From Allacma fusca (taxonomy: Eukaryota; Arthropoda; Collembola; Symphypleona; Sminthuridae), in assembly GCA_947179485.1 (NCBI GenBank), contig OX359246.1, forward strand, positions 73,683,508-73,747,507: a stretch of DNA of 64,000 nt, given 5' to 3'. Below the pieces are notes generated by a model that saw nothing but the letters and a program-made list of their open reading frames with translations, was not told the origin of the DNA and ran no database searches. Positions 8,269-20,189 of this stretch are shown here, in pieces. The position numbers and the translations under genes are program-made. The number at the start of each line of letters is the position of its first letter. Positions within the stretch are counted from its first letter, which is position 1.

Positions 8269-10602
8269 ATGACGGATCTTTCCTTTAAATTGTTCTACAA
8301 AGATTCCCCGTGGATTCAACCTACAACTGATCGTCTATCAGTACAAATTTATCCAATTTATCCAAACCTCCCACAATTTCAAAGCTGTATTTTTCACTTC
8401 CTGGAGCTGGTACCAGACCTTCTTGAGTACTCGGAAATCACGACTTACGAAAACAACTATTATCCTCTGGTAATTTCTTATCCGCTCAAACCGTTTTTCT
8501 TTCATACAAATGATACGCTGTTTCTGTCAAGGTCTGACCAACCCTTCCAGCTAAACATAATTGCAAGGAGTGTAAACTGCTTCGTTAATTTCTTGATAAC
8601 AAATTCTGTTACTACAAGCACTTGGCTACAATACGCAAATGCCAGAGGGAAAAGAGATGTCTTCGGCATTGGGGGATACTTCCCCTCGGGAAGCTCTTTC
8701 TGGGAACGGTACAAATTCAAAAGATCTCTCAACTTTCTTGTTACGGACAAGTATTATCCTCATGATGAGAAACGAACAGGGCTCCTGGGGCCAATTAGAG
8801 CCGACGGAATTCCAACAATAGTATTGCTGTACGACAAAACTACAGCTTTAAAAACTTCGAAATTTGGCACAGTACCATACAGTATTCCCGCATCGATATC
8901 TCTGTACGGGACTCAATGTGACAGTTGCGAAAAGAACCACGAATTTAAAATACTCTTGTGGGAACAAAATAAGAAAGAAGGATTCGAACGCTTCGGAAAC
9001 ATTTTGCAGATTATTGACCACATCAGTGAAAATGGCAAGGACATTTTCTGGGATGGAAACATTGAAGGCGTCGGGAAAAATCCTTTTGTTTTGGAAGAAA
9101 AATGCTTTCCACAGTTTCCTTGTATAAGCTCTTTGAATCCAAGAAGTAGTCCGTTTGGAAGGTTTCTTCCAGTGTTTCGGTACATTTCGGTTCCCTTAGG
9201 TTTTTGGGACGGTCTCAATTATACCATGCATGATTGGCTTAATTTCAAAACTCAGTTTTCGAAATTCGAACCAAGTGTTAATGAAGGGAGTAGATTATCG
9301 AATGTAATGAAAACATACTATAACTGGGAGCTTTACATTCCGGAATTCAACGTTGGTGGATTCAGATTTATGACCTCAGATCCTGTGATGCCTGTCGCAT
9401 CTGCGTTTTTGTTGACTAAACCATTTCAAACGAGCGTCTGGGTTGCTGCTATATTTTCATTTGTAATCGCTATAGTCATTACAGTATTTAGCCAATGGGT
9501 GACGGTCAAATCGGAATGGAAAGAAAGTACTGCATCGGTTGTGGCTTGGTACTCTAGAGCGACCTTGGAGCAATGCGACAACGAGCTTATGGCAAACACG
9601 GCTGGACTGAATAAACATTTCATCTATCGTTTATTGTCTGCAATCTGGCTTCTCACTGGAATCGTGCTCATTAATTCTTATAAAGGCATAGTTAAATCTG
9701 ACTACACTATTCAGCACCCATTTGAAACGAAATGGCAGTGCTTTCATGAGTTGGCAGAATTTAAGTTATTTTCCGTCCTGGATGATGTAAAATGCTTACA
9801 ACTTCAGCATTATCAGTATTCCGACCCCGATTATGAAGACGACGTCGAATTTAGAGGAGGAAGTTCTATTTTGGAATACTGCATTGCTTTCGACAGTTTT
9901 GATCTTATTTATATAGCAACAGAAATGATTCAAAATAAGAACGAAAGCAGGATTCAGAATGTGAAATTTGAACATCTTTTGAAAAATCTGAAGGAGGAGT
10001 TAGAATATGTCTGTTACGACGATTTGGAGAAAGTGATTTTAATGAATCTCACCAAACCTAGCACCGCATTTATATGCAAAGAGACCGATTGCAAGTATTA
10101 TTGGAGCCAATTTTTAAAAAAATCCAAATCCAAAAGGATGCCGAAATTCCATCACAATTTCCAGTCAAGCGACTCCTTGAAAACTGAGACGTTTCCGTAT
10201 ATTTTTGTATTCCCCATAAGTTCATATTTTAGAAACATACCCTTACAACGTCTTACTGCAATTGTGGAGACTGGCATTTACGGGCTGTGGTTCAAATGGG
10301 AGGCGATTAGATTCAGAAGGTACAAACATTTTAAGGCTGAAAAGCTTACAAATGATGCCGCTATCAATGATTTTCAGCCCTTATCTTTTGATTCATCGGA
10401 CATTGTGGTTATATTCTACCTTGATCTTCTTGGATTGGCTGCTTCTAAAATAACTTTCTGGCTTGAGGTTATTTCTAGCGTCACTTGCGTAATTAAAAAA
10501 TCGCCGTTGTTATCAAGTATTGACAACAGGATTGATACGGGAACAATTGAAAAAGTAAATGAAGATTATGCATCCCCAGCAAACCAAATCCTGATGCTGT
10601 AA
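8269..10602 (+). CDS. divergent ionotropic receptor (variant ionotropic glutamate receptor)
   Basis: Single-exon ORF of 777 residues. Three membrane segments are spaced as in ionotropic receptors: about 390-411 (VWVAAIFSFVIAIVITVF), about 449-475 (FIYRLLSAIWLLTGIVLIN, followed by SYKGIVKSDYT, the usual post-M3 pattern) and about 708-735 (FYLDLLGLAASKITFWLE). The large N-terminal half and the stretch between the second and third spans would form the ligand-binding lobes. Such receptors act as ligand-gated cation channels in chemosensory or internal neurons. The ORF itself has no break. However, its signal-peptide leader lies upstream behind an in-frame TGA, so the protein as written would start at an internal Met and lack a signal. 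Either a null allele, a young pseudogene, stop readthrough, or a sequence error. A decayed tandem copy lies 1.3 kb upstream. Confidence 0.8.
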   Translation: MTDLSFKLFYKDSPWIQPTTDRLSVQIYPIYPNLPQFQSCIFHFLELVPDLLEYSEITTYENNYYPLVISYPLKPFFFHTNDTLFLSRSDQPFQLNIIARSVNCFVNFLITNSVTTSTWLQYANARGKRDVFGIGGYFPSGSSFWERYKFKRSLNFLVTDKYYPHDEKRTGLLGPIRADGIPTIVLLYDKTTALKTSKFGTVPYSIPASISLYGTQCDSCEKNHEFKILLWEQNKKEGFERFGNILQIIDHISENGKDIFWDGNIEGVGKNPFVLEEKCFPQFPCISSLNPRSSPFGRFLPVFRYISVPLGFWDGLNYTMHDWLNFKTQFSKFEPSVNEGSRLSNVMKTYYNWELYIPEFNVGGFRFMTSDPVMPVASAFLLTKPFQTSVWVAAIFSFVIAIVITVFSQWVTVKSEWKESTASVVAWYSRATLEQCDNELMANTAGLNKHFIYRLLSAIWLLTGIVLINSYKGIVKSDYTIQHPFETKWQCFHELAEFKLFSVLDDVKCLQLQHYQYSDPDYEDDVEFRGGSSILEYCIAFDSFDLIYIATEMIQNKNESRIQNVKFEHLLKNLKEELEYVCYDDLEKVILMNLTKPSTAFICKETDCKYYWSQFLKKSKSKRMPKFHHNFQSSDSLKTETFPYIFVFPISSYFRNIPLQRLTAIVETGIYGLWFKWEAIRFRRYKHFKAEKLTNDAAINDFQPLSFDSSDIVVIFYLDLLGLAASKITFWLEVISSVTCVIKKSPLLSSIDNRIDTGTIEKVNEDYASPANQILML

Positions 10603-11150
10603 CAAATGCAACTAACGTGTTGACAAACATTGATGGACTCGCTTCTTGAAAGTCTAGCAAAATTTTTTTAAATGCACGAAATCTCACAATGTGTAATTGA
10701 CACTTGACACCAGTAAAACCCCTGTACTTCACAGGGACAATTACTTGGAGAGGTAGTAGTGTGAGTGTAGAAATTAAAAGCTAAACGGCTTATTAATCAA
10801 GTTTTGTCGTAGAAACTTATTGTATGCCTAAATCACGCGCGTTTATTTTAACAGTAGCGTGCGGAGATTTAAATAAACGGACAAGTAGTGCTTTTTAGCA
10901 ATAGGGATGCCTAATCGTTTATGGATATCATATATGAGTTCCACTTTTAATGGAATCATATAACATCACATTGTAATATTATCATTGTAGAGGAAGTGGT
11001 ACATTCTAAATGTTTAAATAAAATGAAAGTTATGTGGAAAAATTTATATTCTCCGAATTTATTTCGTTCCAGCTACAGAAAAATATTAAAAACAAACCGA
11101 GGTACATACAATTAGAGGTACCCAAATTTCGTTTTCGCATAGGTGATGGT
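10603..11150. other. 3' flank of the receptor gene
   Basis: No further coding signal. A poly(A) signal AATAAA occurs at about 10872-10877, some 270 nt past the receptor stop. Confidence 0.4.
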
Positions 11151-11330
11151 AATCAACCAGGGCTGGTCATTCGAATCGGAATTAGAATTGGAATCGGTAT
11201 TTCATTCCTATTTTTTGGTATTTTTATCGGAATTGGTATTTTGAAACATATTTTTTCAAGTATTTAAATCTATATTGAATCAAAAAGAAATATCTGTATT
11301 CGAATTAGTATTCAAAATATATTTCAATAC
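11151..11330. repeat. degenerate GAATCGG/GAATTGG word array
   Basis: Starts with CAGGGCTGGTCATTCGAATC and continues as a run of GAATYGG-like words, then GTATTCGAATT variants. The CAGGGCTGG start resembles a hAT transposon end, and the word-rich sequence below it matches the style of the hAT-like elements elsewhere in this window. No matching right end or target-site duplication was found, so this is probably a truncated copy. Confidence 0.4.
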
Positions 11331-11680
11331 TGTATCCAATGCTTAGATATCCGAAAAATCCGCGACATTTTGAAGTTTATCTCGTAAATTCAAACAACAA
11401 AAGAAGTTTTCGGTCAGCCATTACATAACCTTTTTAAACTACTCATTGGAATAGAAAATTGAGGATTACGTTTGACTCCATAAAATGACGCAGAGCAACG
11501 ATACTAATTTTTTTGTGGAAATGAATTCGCTACAATCTGTAAGCAATGAATTTATTTGTCAGAATGAGAATGCTCGTCTGGGCGATGACCCAAAGGGGCT
11601 TTCCACCTTCATTTAAAGTCTCTTACAATTAGGAGTCCGGCCCAGTGAAGCCCCCTTTGTTTGCCGTGCATTTACGTGAA

Positions 11681-12763
11681 GGGAGTGTGCACATATTACG
11701 TTTCATTTTTGGGGGAGGGAGGGGGTCTTGTAACTGATGATTTTGTGTATACCAAGGGAGGGTGGGGGTAATCTTACTGATGACGTTTCACCCATTTTCA
11801 CAAAAATGTAAGGAATAAACACGGATAATTGTTAGGCTAGCGTTTTTAGTAACAAACTTTTATTGGTGAAAGACCACTGATGCATTTTATAAACATACTC
11901 TGGCCGTACATTAGTCCAAATATCTGACAACCATGAGCATTCCAAAAACTCATGGCTTACGCAAGAATGGCTACAAAATCACGTCCGTCAATTTCACTTT
12001 TGCAAATAATTTGTTTTCATGATCTCAGTTGCTGTCGCCCTTGGCGATGCAACTTAGACGAATTTTAATATAGAAGTTTCTCCAGGTTCCGGTGCTCTTT
12101 AAGCAGGATTGTTCTGAAGTACGTATTTGAAAACCCGGACGATTCATCTGCCTACTTTGGCGGTTTGTTGTCAAATGGCATTCTAAATGTCTGAAAATTA
12201 TCCCCTGTCTACCATTGCCCCAGCATTCAAGACAACCTTGAAAGCCAAACCCACCATGCGTGCAATAAATTACTATTTTGTTATCAACATTGCATATGAA
12301 CCCCACAAAAGAATTGCTCATAGAAATTTGCTAGAAAGCTTCACGAAAAATACTGAATCTGTTCAAAGTAATCAAATGCAATTTTCCACAGCATTTCAAG
12401 CGGAGTATTTGTCGGAAACACCGATGGAAGTTATTGTAAATGTGGCTGACTCGATACAGAGCGAATTTGCCGATATTACTGACGTTAAATGTAAATTTTA
12501 AAATAACAATAGGCTCTTTGCAAAAACAGTAATAATTGCAACTTCGCTTTAGTCCGCGAAGGAGAAACCAAAATAAAATGACCCCGATCTCAAGTTTCCC
12601 ACTAGGTATTCATTCGTTTACCTTTTTTTTTCTACCTTCAAAATTTAGTTTATTTTGTTAAGGAAAGTGTCAAGGTGTCAAGGAATAATGACGTTAGGAT
12701 GACTATAGAGGGGGTAGGGTCCAAAAATGGTGAAAAAATGAAACGTAATATGTGCACACTCCC
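11681..12763. mobile_element. 1.08-kb DNA transposon-like element with 30-bp terminal inverted repeats
   Basis: Both ends carry the same 30-bp inverted sequence beginning GGGAGTGTGCACATATTACG, with no mismatch seen. The element is flanked by GAA on both sides (11678-11680 and 12764-12766), compatible with a 3-bp target-site duplication. A G-rich stretch follows the left end. No transposase motif is visible in the single 104-codon frame inside. I read it as a non-autonomous element; the superfamily is not settled. Confidence 0.65.
12187..12501 (+). CDS. 104-codon open frame inside the 1.08-kb inverted-repeat element, unknown
   Basis: ATG-started frame with mixed, non-repetitive composition, lying wholly inside the element at 11.7-12.8 kb. 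I recognise no domain. There are no Cys/His clusters, membrane spans or catalytic motifs to describe. It may be a remnant of an element-borne gene or chance; a competing frame on the other strand covers 12025-12321. Confidence 0.2.
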   Translation: MSENYPLSTIAPAFKTTLKAKPTMRAINYYFVINIAYEPHKRIAHRNLLESFTKNTESVQSNQMQFSTAFQAEYLSETPMEVIVNVADSIQSEFADITDVKCKF

Positions 12764-13689
12764 GAAGCAGATTTTGAAGGTTTTACTGGGGCAGAGCGTT
12801 ACTGGGCGTTACAATAAGCGGGAGAAAACACAGATACTGTTCAATATGCCCAGGTATAAATAATCAAACTGAAGACCATGGCTGGTATGTTCACGTTAGC
12901 CCTTACAATTAGCCGTTAGAATCTAACCAAACCCAAGTAACCCAATAGAACGTCTAGCGAATAACACAGGATTCCGCTAAATCTTAATAGTATTTCCAAA
13001 CTCTTGTATATATGTAGATATGTATATAGGTACAAATAATAAACTGTAAAAGTCTGTCTCATGAAGCTGAATTATCCTGTAATTGCATTTATTCCGAGTT
13101 CAAATGATAAACTAGATGTAGTTTTGTTTTTGTCCACAATAAAAGGTGGTTAAAGCTAGGTCTAGTTTATTGTTGCTTTAACTTGTGTTCCCTGTCTTCT
13201 CTGTAAATTTTAAGCATTACAAATAAATACATTTCAAATGATTTCGGCAAGGAAAAAAAATTTATCATGAAATTGCAAAACAAATTAAATTTGTACATAT
13301 TTAAATTCTTGAAAGTCTCTTTTATTTAACGTACTTTGCTTTGCAAATTCCTGCTGCAAAAATGATAACCACACATATAAATACTTTCATGCTGACCGGA
13401 TTGATTTTGAATCAAAAATCGATTTTAAGTGTAATGCGACGAAATCTGCATGGACCTTTGTAGTTTGTAATGGCTGTTTCAGACAAAATGTAATAACTGA
13501 CTTCTGCTCTAGCCAGAAGCACCATTTTATGCAAAATTGTATTTGCTTTTATAAATTATGCACTTCCAAATATTTGGGCATTTTTGGGCTTTCGGAGATT
13601 GTAATTAATCTTGTTTTGTGTTTTGATCTGGTTTGCAGTACTTATATCTTATTGCAAGTACTAACTTGTAAATTCCGTCTGGGTCTTTT

Positions 13690-13800
13690 AAAATGAAATA
13701 TAAATACTTTTTTTTGATCTTCTTAAATGAAATATAAATACTTTTTTTGATCTTCTTAAATGAAATATAAATACTTTTTTTTTGATTTTCTTAAATGAAA
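13690..13800. repeat. about 34-bp tandem repeat, three copies
   Basis: The unit AAATGAAATATAAATACTTT plus a T-run plus GATCTTCTT is repeated three times and followed by a partial fourth. The copies differ mainly in T-run length and one C/T change, which points to recent slippage. Confidence 0.85.
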
Positions 13801-15589
13801 TTTTGACATTTATTCGCACTTTTATCATTCGCTTTCACCCAGGTCTAATTTTTTTTAGAGAAAGCCAAATTTTGAAAATAATGAATAGCTTTCTTGGCTT
13901 GCTTCGGCCGAAAACCAGCACAAGCTAAATTTCGTCCAAATATGAAGGAATTACAACACATGACCTAAATCCCTTTTCTGACCAGTACACCAAAAAGGTT
14001 ACGCTCGGGGTCAAATTGTGCATTGTATAAGTTGAGAGCTGTTTTAAGTCTAAACGATGGAGGCAGAACGTAGTTTTCTCAGCGTGCCACAACTACATAT
14101 AGCGGAGCAGGGATATGCTTAGTGATAGATATTATAGGGATAGATGATAAGAAATTTAATCTGCAAGTAACACACCCAATGCAACAGTAATTAACTCAAA
14201 TGGGGAAACGCCAGACTGAAAATCCTTTTTCCTACACACTTCAATAATTATACGTAAATGCCCTGTTTACTTATAAAACAAGTAAAAGAGAATGAATGGA
14301 AATTAATATTACTAGATAATTAAAAACAATTATAACAAAAGGAAGCAAAAGGATTTAACACACTGGGATGCAAAGCCCAACCGATCCTACTGGTTCCTAT
14401 AACGCTGCTTTGCAATTAGACCCGAAGATCCAGCATCTTGTAAATAAATGCAATTACGTAAAAAACAAGCCTTAGATTAGAAGAGATTGCGTGTATTCAA
14501 AAATCCTTCGATCTTCATTTTTTCTACTTTCAAGGACATTGAAAGCACAATTTTTTCGCAATGGCGGTCTCCAGCATCTGCAGTTACGACATTTTTTCTA
14601 TAGACAAAACCTGCTATAAATTCTAACGTTATTGGTGTAATTACTGAAACTCCAGGATAAAAATGGAAAAATGGAATGGTAAGGTTTTTGAGGTTACGTT
14701 GTGTAAGCAAACTGAAAAGAATAATTTACACGTCAATTAAGTGAAGATGGTTGAGCATGACTTGATCCTGAAAGGTAGACAAAAAAGTGTTTACTATATC
14801 TAAATGATTTCGGAACTACAAATGTCTTTTGCTGTATTAAAGCCAAAGTAAACTCCAACTTTTTAAGGTTGATTTCTACACAGTGGCAATCGCTGCATTA
14901 TTTTTTATAAAGTAAAAGTTTCTTATGCATCCATGCGATCCGTCCGGTCGTCACCCAAAAGCTTGAGTGTTTTTCAATGCAAATTTTTTAACATCCTGAG
15001 TGGATAATTTATGGGTATAATATTCTATTGGGAAACATCAAGGAGGTCACCTTTTATCTGCATGGAGGTTTTTGCATTCAAGCTGTAGGTGATTGCAAAT
15101 ACTTTGACAGTAGTTAGTTCTTATCCATGTCGAATTCATAGACGCGCTGATTTTTTTAAAACGTCATATTTTGCCCTAACTTCGTTTATGGTAATTACTC
15201 CAACATATAGAATTTTTTCAAGATTGACATATATGAGTTACCAGGATCTTATACTGTAAATCTCATTCTCTGAAGTATAAAGGCAATAAAAATGTAATGG
15301 AAAGTCAGAACGCTCAAGGAATACGCCTGGAAAGATCTTCTGCACGGAGCTCTTCTACACTATTGCTAGGGGCTTAGTGAGACGAAGTAACTTATTACAG
15401 TTAATTTCAGTTAAAGTTGTAGTTTTAAATTTTTGCTGTTCACGGGGCATATACTTATTAGGGTAATTAGGGTTAAGTAAATTATTATATTTGTACGAAG
15501 TATTTATCAATGGTAAAATAGGGATGCATAATTGGATTAAGTGATTGACAGGTGGCCCACGTTTAATATACGAGCTTCCGGTTTTTAGG

Positions 15590-15760
15590 GTGGCGTCAGT
15601 CCTCTAATAAAATAGCCTTGTCCGTACGTCCGTGTGTCCTTCCGCACGATTACGCAAAAACTACTGGTCCGATTTCAATGAAATTGTTTTTACGGACATT
15701 ACTTGTGTCAAAAGTAAGACTGAGTTCATATTTGGTTCAAATCACCTGGATAGTGTTTGA
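15590..15760. repeat. probable dispersed-repeat fragment
   Basis: The stretch with CGTCCGTGTGTCCTTCCGCA and then ACTACTGGTCCGATTTCAAT resembles sequences I remember from many invertebrate interspersed repeats. This is recall only; no second copy is present in the window and no element ends are visible. Confidence 0.3.
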
Positions 15761-16181
15761 GAAAAAAAATATTGAAATTTTGGACGAACGATAAAAACAC
15801 AAATAACGAAATTTGTTGTGAATATTGCTGATGTAAATCGAAATGGCTACTGCTTATGTGGTTGAAATCGGCCCATTTTTTTGAAAACAATTCTGAAATT
15901 TTGAAAAAAGCTCAAATTCATCCTACTTTGACGGTGGTGGCTGACGGCAACCTTCAATGTCAGGGTTTTTGCTTAAATAATTACAAGCTAATTACATACA
16001 TATTTGAAGGCAAGCCGGTGACACAGTTCGAGAAATCCAACAGTATAATTTACTTTTTGAAACCGGTTTTGAGACTTCATATCCACAGCAAGGGTACATA
16101 GGAACCATCCAACATTTTCCTAGTTTTCAGTTTTATTTTGCCTTTGAAAGTCTCAAGTTCTGGACATATCTCAAAATAATT

Positions 16182-19100
16182 ATGGCCGTCACAAGTATTT
16201 TAGTTCTGGTCTCATTGGGAGTGCTTCTATGGCAACTTTTAAAGAAATCCAGAAGTGATATTTTCCTTCAAAGATTTTCTGGTCCCAGGAAACTACCATT
16301 TCTTGGCAATGCTTGGTTTATAGCTAGGCCAACCGGTAAGTTTTCCAGTTTTTAACAGCTAAGCTAATTGACACATTGCACGAATACTAATATACTACCT
16401 TTATTATAGCGCACACAAATATTTCAATTACACATATTTCCAGCTCATGTCTTTGACTTCGTTGCTGTGTAGGGCAAAGGTGTCCACATTGATTTACCTC
16501 CCTAAATTCCTACGTATTTTTATAAGCTTACAGGGAAGCCTACTTACTTAAAATTAATAACCTATTATATTTCCTACAAACATACATGCAGCTATAATTT
16601 AGACTGTACAGGCCTATTTTGTAGTCTATAAAATAACCTTTTGGATCCAAAACAAAATATTTAAATTTTTATTTGCAGTCAACTTTAGGACAAGTGACAT
16701 CTCCTTTAAATCTTTTCTGAGACTATTCGAGGGATTCAGAATGCTTCGCTACATAGTTTTTGTTCAGGTTTATTATTATCTAATATTTGGAACAATTTAA
16801 AATTACTATCAGTTTTTAGATTAAAATCTAAAATTAGTATTTAGGACTAATTTGGTGAATATAGGTTCAGAATTTTAAAACATATTTTAGTGGACGCTTC
16901 AAATTTCCGATATACATATAAAACAGGTCCAATGGCACGAGCAAGGAAGGTAAAGTAAGGTAGATGTGACGTGCTCGAGTAAAAATGGTTCGCTTGATAA
17001 ACACAACGTAACCTAATAATACATACTTATAGTTCGCCTGTCATATGCCCTAACCAAAAGAACTAAATGTCAAAGTTTTGTACAGGTGAAACGGGCAATA
17101 TAACACACATTCAGGGTATTTTGGGCTTGGCAAGCACTTTGATCACGCCATATTCAAAATTCCAGCTCTAAATGCATAAAATATTTTCGAATTCCTGGGG
17201 CCCAAAATATGCCAGTGTTTGAAGATTTTTCTAATAATTATTTTTCAGAGCGGCTTAAAAACTTACAAATTCTTCAGCAGGAGTATGGCAATAGAGTCGG
17301 TATGACTTTGGGATCTCAGAAAATGCTCACAGTGTTCCATCCCGACGATGTAGCAGTAAGTATATTTAATTCTCAAACGACGGAGAGTGAATTTGCTATG
17401 CCATATATATTCAAACAAGTGTTAGATGTTATACAGAACTTCCAGGAACAGAGTCCAGAAATATTATGAAGTCTCTTCACTTCTTGATTAATAAAATCCT
17501 ATTTACAGAAAGTTTTAGCATCAAAAGAAATGAACAGGTCTTGGTTTCTGGAACTGTTGTTTACTGATTGGCTCGGATCGACATGTTTATTAACTGCTAA
17601 AGGTATTTCATCAAACAATTTCCAGTTGTAAAAATGTTATAAGTGTACAAATTGTTTTCTTAAATGTATGCAGGCAAGGAATATTTAAGAATGAGGAAAA
17701 TGTACCTACCCATGTTTTCGTACATACACTCTGAAAATCTAGAGCTTAATTTCAATACTCATTCGAAAACCCTGCTGTCAGTTTTGAAAAAGGAGGCTGG
17801 TAAAGGGGCGGCTGTGGAAGTTCGTTGGCTCCTAACTTTATGCACATTGGATAATATTTCACGTAAGAATGGCACATGTCATATGAGTATAAATGAAGGA
17901 TGCCCTGTATTCTTGAATAATTATTTTTCAGGATGTAGTGTTTTTAATTGTGATTTTCAGAATACTTCCTGGGCAAAAGCATGGGATGTTTAACCAAATT
18001 CGACAATGAATATCCGGCAGCTGTTCATAAGTAAGGCTTGCATTGGGCTTGTGCCTCTTCTAGTATTTTACGCAATTTCGATCATCTGTAATGCAAAAGA
18101 CAAGATTAGTAAAAAGGATTACTAAATGAGGACATATTGATTGTACAATCAAATATTTTCGGGGATTCACATGTAAAGCAGCTATGTATGGGAGACATTT
18201 TGTAAACGAAATGGTATATGTAATTTCAGTGAGACTAAATTAATTAACCAACGCATTTACCTGCCCTGGTTGTGGCCCAAAGTTTGCTGGAATATTTCAT
18301 CAATTGGTAAGAAGGAGAAAGTGATCAGGGAATACTTGCAAGATTTCATGGATAAGGTAACAAGTAAATTAACTGATTGTGAGTTAGATGCATAATCGTC
18401 TAAACGTATAATCGCCCAAACGTACAGGTTATTTAAACGCATAAGGTAGCAAAATGTATCGTAATGCACAGGTAAATAATATTGACATTCGTTTGAATAA
18501 GATGGTATTTCAAGTCAGGGATTAAAACAATGTTTGGCGTTCTCTTTAATTCATTCCCTTGCAAGAGGATCGTCGTTAAATGTTAACGACACAAAATTGT
18601 CTATTTCATATGCTTCTAGATGCAATTTGAATAAAAGGAACATAATCTATACGTACAGGCGGTACAGGCAATGTGTACAGGTAAAATCAGATTGTGTGTG
18701 TTGAGTTTATACGTTTAGCTTTTATACGTTTAGATTTTAGGCGTTTAGAGGTGTAGTCGATTATTTATCCAATGTAAAATTTGGTTACTGTAATATCCCC
18801 ATGCATTTTTAAGGAAAATTATGTTCCACAATAAAACAACAACATGTATGGGGACGAATTTAAACAACTGGAATCCGTTAATAAATTTCCATGTTCATTT
18901 CAGGTCGTTCAAGAGAGGAAGTCGGAAATTTTTACAAATACTCCTGACATTAGTGTAGAACAAATGAAGGATAAATTTCAAAAGACAGGTAATTAAAAGA
19001 ACTTTGTTATATTTTTGAGTTTCACCTATTTTGTAAACACTTTTCTTCATGCAGGTTTAGATTATTCTCTGTCGGAACAACTTGGAGGAAACACTGAGTT

Positions 19101-20189
19101 TACGGATAGGTATATCCGAGACCTCATGAATTCCTGTATATTAGCTGTGAGAAATCAGTTTTTCTTTATTTCAAGACGTTTTGAAATTTCAAAAATTTTA
19201 CATTAATTCACGGGTGCATGCAGTTACATTCATTTATATTTGCAATTTTAAATAAGGGGCACGATACAGTTGCGGCAGGTCTTACCTTTGCCCTGTATCT
19301 GCTAGCAGCAAATCCCAAGGAGCAGGTTAGTGTTTTCATCCATGTCAATTTTAAACGCAAATTTCGTCAAACAAGAACGTTTGCTTTTTATTAGAATTTT
19401 CTATAATCTGGAATAATAAGTTTTGATTAATAGGCCAAGCTGCACGCTGAATTGGATGAAGTTTTTGGAAATGATCGGGATCGAAATGTGGAATCATCCG
19501 ACTTAACAAAGCTTAAATTCCTGGAATGTTGCATCAAAGAAACAGAGAGGTTGTATCCTCCGATACCCATCATGCCCCGAACGTCGGAAAATGACTTTGA
19601 ATTAGGTAATGACATTTAATTCCATGATAAATAGTTGTATTTAAGAAGTCTATTGGCGTGGTTAATAATTTAAAATAATTGATAGATAAGAACTGCGTGG
19701 TACCCAAAGGGGTGGACATTGTTGTATCTCCATGGGTCACCCACAGACTCCCAGAATTTTTCCCAGAGCCGGAGGAGTTCAGACCTTCGAGATTTTTTCC
19801 CGAAAACTGTACGGGAAGACACCCTTATGCATATTTTGCTTTTTCGGCAGGAGTGAGGATCTGCATGGGTAAATTGAACTATTTTATTAAGCGTCATTAT
19901 TTGGGACATAGTTGTTCACTTTTTTAAAAAAGAATATTTTGTTAGACCTCGAAATGTTTTAAATAGACGAACGACGTGCAAGAACTAAAATTATTTACAA
20001 AAAATGTAAAGTCCGGGATGTTTGTTGACAGGGATTAAAATTGCGATTGTGTTGGAAAAGATCATTCTCGCCGATATATTTCGAAACTTTACCGTCGAAC
20101 TGGAAGATCCAACTCTGAAGGTGGTTCCAGTAGGAGATATTGTTGTGTTTCCGAGGGATGGACTGAAGGTCAAGCTCAACCCGCGTTAA
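16182..20189 (+). CDS. cytochrome P450, clan 4 (CYP4-like), complete, 12 exons
   Basis: Exons: 16182-16335, 17249-17355, 17509-17602, 17674-17862, 17961-18030, 18230-18356, 18904-18988, 19055-19146, 19257-19325, 19434-19605, 19686-19868, 20032-20189. They sum to exactly 1500 nt (499 residues), the usual P450 length, with every junction GT-AG and in phase. An N-terminal membrane anchor is followed by the Pro/Gly hinge [13 protein letters not shown], the I-helix GHDTVAAG (307-314), ExxR as KETER (Glu365-Arg368), the PSRF meander and the heme loop [10 protein letters not shown] with Cys446 as the iron ligand. Clan 4 enzymes are microsomal monooxygenases, often fatty-acid or xenobiotic hydroxylases. 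All catalytic motifs are intact, so it should be active. Intron 6 (548 nt) holds a word-array repeat. A poly(A) signal lies at 20424-20429. Confidence 0.92.
18388..18775. repeat. word array (TAAACGTATAA / TACAGG) inside a P450 intron
   Basis: Short words TCTAAACGTATAATCG, TTATACGTTTAG and GTACAGG recur in both orientations at the two ends of this block. The ends are loosely inverted (ATGCATAATCG near the left, CGATTATTTAT near the right). No clear target-site duplication was found. It is probably a small degraded transposon of the same word-rich type seen elsewhere in the window. Confidence 0.45.

Larger units (their letters stand above)
12764..16181. other. gene-poor spacer upstream of the P450
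   Basis: No convincing exon on either strand. It contains a short three-unit tandem repeat at 13.7 kb and a block at 15.6 kb that resembles dispersed arthropod repeats; both are listed separately. Short open frames at 14477-14710 (-) and 15856-16101 (+) have no recognisable content. Confidence 0.4.

Noticed and set aside
12025..12321. 98-codon - strand frame overlapping the 104-codon frame
   Set aside because: The two overlap on opposite strands inside a transposon; no motif favours this one and it starts without support.
16679..16767. Possible extra P450 exon with TTTGCAG acceptor and CAG|GT donor, open in frame
   Set aside because: It starts in the correct phase but ends in phase 0 while the next real exon needs phase 1. 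Joining exon 1 directly to 17249 gives the normal P450 spacing between the GNA motif and the YG motif.
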